Shown here one piece after another: positions 45,225-52,063 of a stretch of 64,000 bases of DNA; the stretch's first letter is position 1, and the number at the start of each line of letters is the position of its first letter. Both the position numbers and the translations under genes were made by a program. The DNA is from Alphaproteobacteria bacterium (lineage in GTDB: Bacteria > Pseudomonadota > Alphaproteobacteria > Rhizobiales > Aestuariivirgaceae): positions 1-64,000 of the forward strand of contig JAGWTZ010000009.1 of NCBI GenBank assembly GCA_028868695.1, in the 5' to 3' direction. The notes under the pieces are model-generated. The model was not told where the DNA came from. It saw only the letters and a program-made list of their open reading frames with translations, and made no database searches.

Positions 45225-46172
45225 ATGTCTCAAACAGAGACGTTGATGGTTTTGGCGCTGGGTTCGGCGCTGACGGTTGTTGTGTTTCTTCTCTTTGGAC
45301 GGGTGTTTTGGGGCATCGCCATGGCTGCCGGCGCGCGCCGCCGCGCCAAGGACGTTCCTGTGCAAATGCTGGAGTTGCAAGCCGACCGGGACAGGCTGCG
45401 CGCCGAACATGCGCTGATGGCGCGCAAGCTTGATCTGCGCCTTGAAGACATCAAGACCCGCATGGCGGAGCAGATGGCCGAAGTGTCGCGCAACCGCAAC
45501 CGCGTGCAATCCCTGCTGGAAGACCTTGCCCGCAAGGACGAGGCGTTGAAGCTGAAGGACCGCGAGACCGCCGCGCTCACCGCGCAAATGGAAGTGAGCC
45601 GCGCCGAGGCCGAGGCCGCGCACCAGACGATCGACAACCTCACCGCCGAGGCCCGCCGCCATGAGCAGGAAATGGAAAACCTGCAGGGCGCCTTCCGCAA
45701 GCTGGGCGCCACCTTGCGTGAGAAGAATGCGATGGTTGGCAACCTCAATGAGGAATTGAAGGCGGCCATCGCCAGCCCTTCGGCTGCGGCCGAAACCGGG
45801 CAGCGCGGCGTGGAAAGCCGCCTGCGTGAACGCGTGGCGCAGCTGACATCCATCTCGGCAGACATGTCCCGCGAGGCCGACAAGGCCCATGCCTTGCCGG
45901 CGGCTGAGGCGGAACCGGCAATCGCCCCCCTGCCCGAGGCCTTGCTGGCCAAGCAGGACGCCTTGAACCAGAAAGTGGCGGAGACTGAGCGCCTCTCGGA
46001 AGAGATGGAACGCGAGTTGAAAACCCTCGACGAGTTGCTTGCCGCAGGCTCTGCCCCCGCTGCCGCACCCAATGATGCCGCGCCACCCGCCGCGCGCAGG
46101 CAAGGCGCCATGGCCAATGTTGTCTCCCTCGCCCAGCGCATTCGCGCCCTGCAGAACGGCATGAACGACTAG
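45225..46172 (+). CDS. Membrane-anchored coiled-coil protein
   Basis: 315 aa. One N-terminal membrane span (TLMVLALGSALTVVVFLLFG) is followed by a basic stretch (GARRRAKD). A long cytoplasmic coiled coil of about 170 residues follows (LEDIKTRMAEQMAEVSRNRN, AALTAQMEVSRAEAEAAHQT). An Ala/Pro linker precedes a short conserved C-terminal helix (NVVSLAQRIRALQNGMND). It resembles alphaproteobacterial envelope or division-associated scaffolds but no named family is recognised. AGGGGGA five bases before 45225 favours that start over an ATG seven codons earlier. A perfect CtrA box lies upstream. Confidence 0.75.
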   Translation: MSQTETLMVLALGSALTVVVFLLFGRVFWGIAMAAGARRRAKDVPVQMLELQADRDRLRAEHALMARKLDLRLEDIKTRMAEQMAEVSRNRNRVQSLLEDLARKDEALKLKDRETAALTAQMEVSRAEAEAAHQTIDNLTAEARRHEQEMENLQGAFRKLGATLREKNAMVGNLNEELKAAIASPSAAAETGQRGVESRLRERVAQLTSISADMSREADKAHALPAAEAEPAIAPLPEALLAKQDALNQKVAETERLSEEMERELKTLDELLAAGSAPAAAPNDAAPPAARRQGAMANVVSLAQRIRALQNGMND

Positions 46173-46831
46173 GCAAGCAGCGCCGGCTTGCGCAGCAGCA
46201 GCAGCGCAACGCCGATGAGTGGCAGGCCCCAGGCCACCCACGCATCACAGGCATAAAACACATTGAGATAGTGGTGGCTGCCAAAGCGCGCCCAGAGCGC
46301 CAGGTAGAGCCGGAAGAACACGGCACCTGAAGTTACCGCCATCATCAGCAGCATGCAGGCGCGGTGTTCGGCCACCCGGCCTTGCCGGATGAACCAGAAA
46401 CCGCCCGCAAACAGCCCCATCCACACCAGCCCCTGCATGGTGAAGCCCAGCGCTGATACGCGCGTCACCGGCGCCACCCAAGCGACGAAAGGCGCCGTCA
46501 CCCCCGCCAGCAGCACATCAAGCCCGGTGAGCCGCCCCACCCATTTGTGCCAGCTGCGGCCGCGCGCCAGCAGGGTGAGCGGCACCAGCAGCAGCGCCAG
46601 CCCGCCTGTGAACATGTGCAGCGGGAAAATCCAGGGCAGCGCCTCCACCTTCACCGCGAGCGCCTCGGGGAAACTGTCGCTGTTGAAGGTCTCGCCCAGC
46701 GCCCGCAGCGCCGTGGCGATGACAAGCAGGCCAAGCACGGCTATAATGACGTGCAAAATGCCACGTGAAAATGCCACAAAGCCGCGCCAGCCTTGCGCCC
46801 TCAGGAGGAAATCATGCATCCGGTCAACCAT
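46169..46831 (-). CDS. DUF2306-type integral membrane protein
   Basis: About 220 aa with six to seven predicted spans. Conserved histidines lie in FPLHMFTGGLAL, HKWVGRLTG and RVAEHRACML, the plan of DUF2306 membrane proteins that may bind heme or metal. No function is established. The start is uncertain. ATG 46831 has AGGTG six bases upstream but would overlap the divergent gene by 18 bases; ATG 46819 or a GTG further in are alternatives. It converges with the coiled-coil gene, whose end it touches. Confidence 0.7.
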   Translation of the reverse strand: MVDRMHDFLLRAQGWRGFVAFSRGILHVIIAVLGLLVIATALRALGETFNSDSFPEALAVKVEALPWIFPLHMFTGGLALLLVPLTLLARGRSWHKWVGRLTGLDVLLAGVTAPFVAWVAPVTRVSALGFTMQGLVWMGLFAGGFWFIRQGRVAEHRACMLLMMAVTSGAVFFRLYLALWARFGSHHYLNVFYACDAWVAWGLPLIGVALLLLRKPALLA

Positions 46832-47302
46832 CTCAAGCACCTTACGCTGGCTTTGGCCCTTGGCATAGCGGCGGCGAATGCCGCAACTGTGGCGATGGCG
46901 GCAGACTCGATCTATTTCGGCCGCTGGGTGGTCAGCGATGACAAGCCGGCCTTCTCGGCCAAGGGCAAGCTCTACAAGACCATCGACATCGCTCCCTGCG
47001 GCGCCGATTTCTGCGGCGTGAGCGTGGGCGACAAGGGCGAGTGCGGCGCCACGCTGTTCCGCTTCCTCACCATTCACGCCAACACCGAGCTGCTCACCGG
47101 CCACGGCCTGTGGGGCGATGCCAAGATGAAGCTGGAAATCAATGCGCGGCCAGCAGACTCACCCGATGGCGCGGGCTTCTATCTCGGCCTTGGCGACAAG
47201 GACATGGACCTGACGGGCCGCGAAGGCTCGCTGCCCAAGTTCGAAGCCAACTACAAGGGCGCGGGCGACGCCAAATGCGTGGCGGGCGGCCACACTTCAT
47301 AG
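46814..47302 (+). CDS. Small exported protein, DUF2147-like
   Basis: 162 aa. A long signal region ends near VAMAADS. The mature part runs IYFGRWVVSDDKPAFSAKGK, then two close cysteines (CGADFCGVSVGDKGECG). This is a small beta-barrel-like secreted domain with possible disulfides, comparable to DUF2147 in layout only. AGGAGG lies six bases before the ATG at 46814, which decides the start. Divergent from the DUF2306 gene with overlapping 5' ends. Function unknown. Confidence 0.65.
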   Translation: MHPVNHLKHLTLALALGIAAANAATVAMAADSIYFGRWVVSDDKPAFSAKGKLYKTIDIAPCGADFCGVSVGDKGECGATLFRFLTIHANTELLTGHGLWGDAKMKLEINARPADSPDGAGFYLGLGDKDMDLTGREGSLPKFEANYKGAGDAKCVAGGHTS

Positions 47303-47410
47303 CCCTGTCTTTTTGCCTGCTTGATCCAGATCAACGGCAGCCGCCATCACATTCGTATTATCTAATGTATGGACGCGGCGCGAAGGAGCGGCCGGCGAAA
47401 GGACAAGCAC

Positions 47411-47764
47411 ATGCACATCAACTGGAGTGAATTTCTGGCGGGCCTCTCTCCCGGCCTCAAGGAACTGCGCGGCGGCGCGCCGGAGGTGATGCAGGGCTTC
47501 TCCGCCATTGCCAAGGCGGCGCTGAAGCCCGCCGCCCTCGACACAAAAACCAAGGAGCTGATCGCGCTGGCCATCTCGGTGGCCGTACGCTGCGAGGATT
47601 GCATCGGCTTTCACGTGAAGGGCGCCATTGAAAAGGGCGCCACGCGCGAAGAAGTTCTGGAGACACTGGGCATGGCCATCTACATGGGCGCCGGCCCATC
47701 GGTGATGTATGCCGGGCATGTGATGGAAGCCTTTGACCAGCTTGCGCCAAAACCAGCCGCATGA
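47411..47764 (+). CDS. AhpD/carboxymuconolactone decarboxylase-like protein
   Basis: 117 aa, all-helical. The redox motif C61-E-D-C64 is followed by H68 (VRCEDCIGFHVKGAIEKGAT), the CxxC...H arrangement of AhpD-like proteins. The YMGAGPSVMYAGHVMEA tail is typical of small CMD-family members. Expected to have peroxide-related or disulfide reductase activity; the substrate is unknown. AAAGGA precedes the ATG. The gene ends four bases before the left end of the tRNA-Glu-bounded island, so the insertion did not damage it. Confidence 0.85.
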   Translation: MHINWSEFLAGLSPGLKELRGGAPEVMQGFSAIAKAALKPAALDTKTKELIALAISVAVRCEDCIGFHVKGAIEKGATREEVLETLGMAIYMGAGPSVMYAGHVMEAFDQLAPKPAA

Positions 47765-47767
47765 AGC

Positions 47768-47783
47768 TGGCGCTCCCTACGGG
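47768..47783. repeat. Left attachment-site copy (tRNA-Glu 3' end)
   Basis: TGGCGCTCCCTACGGG is identical to 49138-49153, which is the CCA end, acceptor strand and part of the T-arm of tRNA-Glu. This fits an attL/attR pair made by a tyrosine recombinase using the tRNA 3' end as attB. Confidence 0.85.
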
Positions 47784-47932
47784 GCTCTTGTGTTGGTCCC
47801 AGAGATAGACCACAGTTCGAACTTTGATGTGGTCGTTCGTGTCCCTCCTAACCCAAGCATCCAATCTGTTGTTCATGCCTCAGGCGATGCCTAGCCCAAA
47901 CCCATACTTTCTGCTTTCATCATCTGAAGTAT

Positions 47933-48430
47933 ATGCGAGGTAACGCTGTGGATGAGGGTATTGGAAACCGCCTAGGCAATCTTTTGGGTTTGGCGATTGT
48001 AGCGGCAGTGGTGTTCCTATTTTGGGTTCACTTTTTCGATCATAGAATTTTGGAAGTAAAATGCGTCTTAGGCACGGCACTCGATCCGCAAAAGCGCTGC
48101 CTGAATATCTTACGCGCTGGTGCTACAATTGAAGCCCAGGTCAATACTGCAAGACAAAAGGCGGTGATCAAAATCTTGAAGAACGACGGAAACTACTTTG
48201 GCGACGAAATGTTCTTTGAAGATTGCGCGATTATTTCCGAGTCAGACTGGCAGTGCAAGCAAGGCAAAGCGGTAACGGAGACGCTTGGGATGAAGGACGG
48301 GCGATATTACAATTCCGTCGAAGATAACCTGCCGCCCAACTACTACACATCATCTATCCGTGGTGCCATGCTATGGCTCTATGAGTACAACGTAATCGAT
48401 CTCAACAAAGCTCAGCAGTTCAACTTTTAG
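47933..48430 (+). CDS. Island protein with one membrane span, function unknown
   Basis: 165 aa. A membrane segment lies near 18-36 (GLAIVAAVVFLFWVHFF) after a short polar N-terminus. A soluble domain of about 125 residues follows with four cysteines (VKCVLG, KRCLNIL, FEDCAII, DWQCKQG), probably paired in the periplasm. Tyr/Asn-rich strands (YYNSVEDNLPPNYYTSS) and a C-terminal helix end it. No family is recognised. AT-rich codon use sets it apart from flanking genes. Its end overlaps the convergent ADP-ribosyltransferase-like gene by 11 bases. Confidence 0.62.
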   Translation: MRGNAVDEGIGNRLGNLLGLAIVAAVVFLFWVHFFDHRILEVKCVLGTALDPQKRCLNILRAGATIEAQVNTARQKAVIKILKNDGNYFGDEMFFEDCAIISESDWQCKQGKAVTETLGMKDGRYYNSVEDNLPPNYYTSSIRGAMLWLYEYNVIDLNKAQQFNF

Positions 48431-49040
48431 CTGGCAGCGACGACTCGCTTTGCTCTTCAATGACAGAACCATTGCGTACATAGAGTTCTAGAGTTTCGTG
48501 AACTGTATTTGGGCCGCTCGGGTAGCGTCTTGCCGACGTAACGATTAAGGGTTGACTAGCAACGATAACTTCTTCCTCAATGCCGTGGCCCAACCCGAGT
48601 TCCCCCGCAGGTAAGCCGAAAAATCCGGGGCTGGCTTCAATTGTCAACAAGACTCTTCGCGTAAATGTGGATTTTTCCATGAAGCCAATAGCTGTTGCAC
48701 GATTAGTCGTCGAGGAGAAGACGCCGCCATACTCTAACTTCAGGTCTTCTAGTTGTTCGGGCGAATTACCCCATAGATACCCCAAAGCAGAATAGCCAGA
48801 ACTGTACCCAGCATAGAGCGTAAGCGGTCTCCTCAAACGGTAAGCCTTCGCTGCCGCACCAATGTTACGTGCATGGCATGCGAGCTCCATGAAGCGCTCA
48901 TTGGTCATGGGAGGAAGTTCTTCGCCCCTTATCATGCGGTGGTACATTGCCGCTTCGCTCGTAAACGCATTAACGGCTTCGCGCTCCGGTTCTGACAACT
49001 GTCTCAGCTCTTCAAATGTTGACCCTAATGGCGAGGACAT
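48420..49040 (-). CDS. ADP-ribosyltransferase-fold protein (R-S-E class), Arg position altered
   Basis: 206 aa, no signal peptide. The layout follows ADP-ribosyltransferase exoenzymes (PF03496-like). LSEPEREAVNAFTSE then HRMIRG is the N-terminal helical part. TLYAG at 74-78 stands where TxYRG carries the NAD-binding Arg. YGGVFSSTTNRATAIGF (104-120) stands for the F-x-S-T-S strand. E155-E-E157-V follows the glycine-rich loop as the ExE catalytic motif. The Arg is Ala77, so activity may be lost or changed. It could be an island-borne toxin, a modified effector, or a non-catalytic binder. It is read toward the convergent membrane-protein gene. Confidence 0.6.
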   Translation of the reverse strand: MSSPLGSTFEELRQLSEPEREAVNAFTSEAAMYHRMIRGEELPPMTNERFMELACHARNIGAAAKAYRLRRPLTLYAGYSSGYSALGYLWGNSPEQLEDLKLEYGGVFSSTTNRATAIGFMEKSTFTRRVLLTIEASPGFFGLPAGELGLGHGIEEEVIVASQPLIVTSARRYPSGPNTVHETLELYVRNGSVIEEQSESSLPAKS

Positions 49041-49137
49041 AGTGGTAGACCTTCGAGCTCAGGAATGGGTAGCAGCTGATTCTTCGCCAGTCGCAAGTCT
49101 GCGTTATCAAGCCATAAAATAGAAGAATAGTAACATT

Positions 49138-49212
49138 GGCGCTCCCTACGGGAATCGAACCCGTCTTTGCAACGTGAGAGGCTGCCGTCCTAACCGATAG
49201 ACGAAGGGAGCG
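49138..49212 (-). tRNA. tRNA-Glu (anticodon CUC), island attachment site
   Basis: Cloverleaf on the minus strand with acceptor GCTCCCT/AGGGAGC, anticodon stem GCAGC/GTTGC, loop CTCTCAC (anticodon CTC), T-arm ACGGGTTCGATTCCCGT, discriminator G and encoded CCA. Its 3' 16 bases are duplicated at 47768. Confidence 0.95.
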
Positions 49213-49254
49213 TTGCTGCTGCTATAGTCGCAAGGCAGCGTTGACGGCAAGCCC

Positions 49255-49392
49255 TCAATGCAGGTGCGAAAGCTGCCAGGCGATGGCGCCCAGCGTCAAA
49301 ACAAACAGCGCCACGAGAACCCCGCCCATGATATAGACCAGCGCCAGCAGCCGCTTTTGGCCTGGCGTATATTTGGGTTTCTCTTCGCTCAC
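49255..49392 (-). CDS. Small single-span membrane protein
   Basis: 45 aa from a GTG. A charged N-terminus (SEEKPKYTPGQKR) is followed by one membrane span (LLALVYIMGGVLVALFVLTL) and a short tail ending LSHLH. Its start is only three bases from the divergent rluD start. Small proteins of this plan are frequent beside rluD in alphaproteobacteria; their function is unknown. Base composition and codon use match neighbouring genes, which supports it as real. Confidence 0.6.
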   Translation of the reverse strand: MSEEKPKYTPGQKRLLALVYIMGGVLVALFVLTLGAIAWQLSHLH

Positions 49393-49395
49393 CGC

Positions 49396-50364
49396 ATGTC
49401 CTCAACACTTGAAGCAACCACTTCGGAAGCCGGCCGCCTCGACAAGTTCCTTGGCGGGCAATTTACCGAGATCAGCCGCGCCCGCTTCCAGAGGCTTATT
49501 GCCGATGGCCATGTCACTGTCGAGGGGGCGGTGGTGACGGATGCGGGCCACAAGCTGAAGCCCGGCCAGCAGGTGCGGGTTTCCGTGCCGGAAGCCGCAC
49601 CAGCCGAGCCGCAGGGCGAGCAGATCGCGCTCGACATCGTGTTTGAAGACAAGGACCTGATTGTCATCAACAAGCCGGCAGGGCTGGTGGTGCATCCCGG
49701 TGCCGGCAATGAAACCGGCACGCTGGTCAACGCCCTCATCGCCCATTGCGGAGATTCACTTTCCGGCATTGGCGGGGTGAAACGCCCCGGCATCGTGCAC
49801 CGGCTGGACAAGGACACATCCGGCCTGCTGGTCATCGCCAAGAATGACAAGGCCCACCAGGGCCTCTCCGAACAATTCGCCGCCCATGGCCGCGATGGCC
49901 GCATGGAGCGCGAATATCTGGCCTTCATCTGGGGCAAGCCCGACCGCCGCGCCGGAACCGTGCACACCGGGCTGGAACGCTCATCCGCCAACCGCCAGAA
50001 GATGGCTGTTTCGAAATCCGAAACGGCGCGCGAGGCGATCACCCATTGGACACTGGAGGAGGCCTACCCCGCCGCCAGCCTGGTCCGCTGCCGCCTCGAG
50101 ACTGGCCGCACCCACCAGATCAGGGTGCATATGGCCCATATCGGCCACCCGCTGCTGGGTGATGGCACCTATGGCTCAGGCTTTGCCGCCTCGAAATCCA
50201 AGCTCTCCCCCGCTGCGCGCGAGGCGCTGGCCCGGCTGGAAGGCCAGGCCCTGCACGCCACGGTTCTGGGATTTGACCACCCGCGCAGCGGCAAGCATTT
50301 GCGCTTTGAGGCCCCCCTGCCGGCGGCGCTGGCCGCACTGCACGCTGCCCTGAAGGCAGGCTGA
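49396..50364 (+). CDS. rluD: 23S rRNA pseudouridine synthase RluD-type
   Basis: 322 aa. An N-terminal S4 RNA-binding domain (RLDKFLGGQF, ARFQRLIADGHVTVEG) is followed by the RluA-family catalytic domain with D138 in GIVHRLDKDTSGLLVIAKND. VHMAHIGHPLLGDGTYG follows. It modifies helix 69 of 23S rRNA (U1911, U1915, U1917 in E. coli). The ATG at 49396 is chosen from the family N-terminus. Upstream of rpoH, the common alphaproteobacterial order. Confidence 0.93.
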   Translation: MSSTLEATTSEAGRLDKFLGGQFTEISRARFQRLIADGHVTVEGAVVTDAGHKLKPGQQVRVSVPEAAPAEPQGEQIALDIVFEDKDLIVINKPAGLVVHPGAGNETGTLVNALIAHCGDSLSGIGGVKRPGIVHRLDKDTSGLLVIAKNDKAHQGLSEQFAAHGRDGRMEREYLAFIWGKPDRRAGTVHTGLERSSANRQKMAVSKSETAREAITHWTLEEAYPAASLVRCRLETGRTHQIRVHMAHIGHPLLGDGTYGSGFAASKSKLSPAAREALARLEGQALHATVLGFDHPRSGKHLRFEAPLPAALAALHAALKAG

Positions 50365-50472
50365 TCAACAAACTGTTACCACGGCGGTTACAGACCCTTT
50401 AAATCCGCCACAATGCACCTATATCAAGCGCTCTAGGGGCGGCCCCAGAAGCGGGCCGGAAAGGATCAAACA

Positions 50473-51390
50473 ATGGCTAAGCCAATGAATTTGCCCATGA
50501 TTTCGAGCGGTGAAGGCAGCCTGAACCGCTATCTGCAGGAGATCCGCAAATTCCCGATGCTGGCACCGGAAGAAGAATACATGCTGGGCAAGCGCTGGAA
50601 GGAACATCAGGACCCGAAGGCCGCTGAAAAGCTGATCACCAGCCATTTGCGCCTCGTGGCCAAGATTGCCATGGGCTACCGCGGCTATGGCCTGCCGATT
50701 GGCGAAGTGATTTCCGAAGGCAACATCGGCCTGATGCAGGCCGTCAAGCGCTTTGAGCCGGACAAGGGCTTCAAGCTCGCCACCTATGCCATGTGGTGGA
50801 TCAAGGCGCAGATCCAGGAATTCGTGCTGCGCTCATGGTCGCTAGTCAAGATCGGAACCACTTCGAGCCAGAAGAAGCTGTTTTTCAACCTGCGCAAGGT
50901 GAAGAGCCGCATCCAGGCCCTTGAAGAGGGCGACTTGCGCCCCGATCAAGTCAAGCTCATCGCCAAGAAGCTGGGCGTGGAGGAGCAGGAAGTCGTCAAC
51001 ATGAACCGCCGCCTGGCGGGCGACGCTTCGCTCAATGCACCGCTGCGCTCGGACGCTGATGGCGAAGGCGAATGGCAGGACTGGCTGGTTGATGACCATG
51101 ACTCGCCGGAAGCCGTGCTGGGCGACAATGAGGAAGCCGATCAGCGTAACGCTTATCTGAGCAGCGCCCTCAAGACGCTGAGCGAGCGTGAGCGCGAAGT
51201 GATCGAGGCCCGAAAGCTGCGCGACGAACCCGCCACGCTGGAAGACCTGTCGCAGAAATTCGGCGTCAGCCGGGAGCGCATCCGTCAGATCGAGGTCCGC
51301 GCCTTTGAAAAGCTGCAGAAGGCGGTGAAAGCCGCCGCTGCCAAGGCCCTGCTGCCGAAAACCCCCGCCCTGCCCCAGGCCGCGGGCTGA
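50473..51390 (+). CDS. rpoH: RNA polymerase sigma factor RpoH (sigma-32)
   Basis: 305 aa heat-shock sigma factor. Region 2 reads ISEGNIGLMQAVKRFEPDKG and FKLATYAMWWIKAQIQEFVL. The RpoH box QKKLFFNLR at 133-141 separates it from other sigma-70 members and interacts with core polymerase. Region 4.2 HTH is LEDLSQKFGVSRERIRQIEV. An AAAGGA ribosome-binding site precedes the ATG. Hyphomicrobiales often have two rpoH genes; this is one of them. Confidence 0.96.
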   Translation: MAKPMNLPMISSGEGSLNRYLQEIRKFPMLAPEEEYMLGKRWKEHQDPKAAEKLITSHLRLVAKIAMGYRGYGLPIGEVISEGNIGLMQAVKRFEPDKGFKLATYAMWWIKAQIQEFVLRSWSLVKIGTTSSQKKLFFNLRKVKSRIQALEEGDLRPDQVKLIAKKLGVEEQEVVNMNRRLAGDASLNAPLRSDADGEGEWQDWLVDDHDSPEAVLGDNEEADQRNAYLSSALKTLSEREREVIEARKLRDEPATLEDLSQKFGVSRERIRQIEVRAFEKLQKAVKAAAAKALLPKTPALPQAAG

Positions 51391-51391
51391 C

Positions 51392-51985
51392 CTAAGGCGC
51401 CCGCAGCATGTTGGTTTGCACCTCCGGCCCGATGAAAATCTGGTCGGCATAGGCCTTGCCATTCACAATGGCCACCCCGGTGGCCACCTTCAGGTAATCG
51501 CGCGAAACCATGGTGTGCAAATGCGGCGCACTGGCCAGCCATGTCTGGAACAGGCTTTGCGCCAGCACGGCGGGGTCTTCACTCGGGCGCGGCACTTCGG
51601 CTGCATTCTCCCCCATCGACGGCAGCACCAGCGCCCCGCCGCGCAGGGCGTGCATGCGGCTGTCAAAATCATGGCCGGTGGAGGCAACATGGCCGAGAAA
51701 ACCATGCAGCGCCATGTCTGCCGCATGGGCCCTTGCTGCCGCAGCCAAGGCCGGGTCCGCCGCCAGGGCCTTCAGGCCCTTGGCCTGGCGGTAGGCATTG
51801 AGCAGGGCCAGCAGCCGCGTTTCCACATCAGCGCGAAACAGGTGCTGGGCCGTGCCCTGCGCCACCATGCGCGAGACAAAGCCCACATATTGCTCTGCTG
51901 CGGCGGGTCCTGCCATCAAGGATTGCATGACTGCGAGCTGCAACCCCAAATAAAGGACTGATCTCCAAAAAAGTTTCGACACCAT
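51392..51985 (-). CDS. Exported CAP-domain (SCP-like) protein
   Basis: 197 aa with a signal peptide ending near AAAEQ. The CAP domain is seen in VETRLLALLNAYRQAKGLKA, then AAARAHAADMALHGFLGHVA (core His) and GENAAEVPRPSED with the conserved Glu. Family members are extracytoplasmic and bind lipid, metal or peptides; no enzymatic role is settled. It converges with rpoH with one base between stops. GAGGG precedes the ATG at 51985. Confidence 0.82.
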   Translation of the reverse strand: MVSKLFWRSVLYLGLQLAVMQSLMAGPAAAEQYVGFVSRMVAQGTAQHLFRADVETRLLALLNAYRQAKGLKALAADPALAAAARAHAADMALHGFLGHVASTGHDFDSRMHALRGGALVLPSMGENAAEVPRPSEDPAVLAQSLFQTWLASAPHLHTMVSRDYLKVATGVAIVNGKAYADQIFIGPEVQTNMLRAP

Positions 51986-52063
51986 TAACGCCCTCGTAAA
52001 CTTCACCCGGCATTTTAATTTTCCGTACAGAGACGAATCACAACCGAGCCTACCGAACTCGCA

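Larger units (their letters stand above)
47768..49153. mobile_element. Miniature tRNA-Glu-bounded genomic island without an integrase
   Basis: About 1.35 kb of AT-richer DNA lies between two perfect 16-bp copies of the tRNA-Glu 3' end, with GC-rich chromosomal genes on both sides. The tRNA remains whole at the right end. Inside are one short membrane protein and one ADP-ribosyltransferase-fold protein, convergent and overlapping. No recombinase, replication gene or IS end was found, so it is either a satellite moved in trans or the remnant of a larger island that kept only this cargo. Confidence 0.8.
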
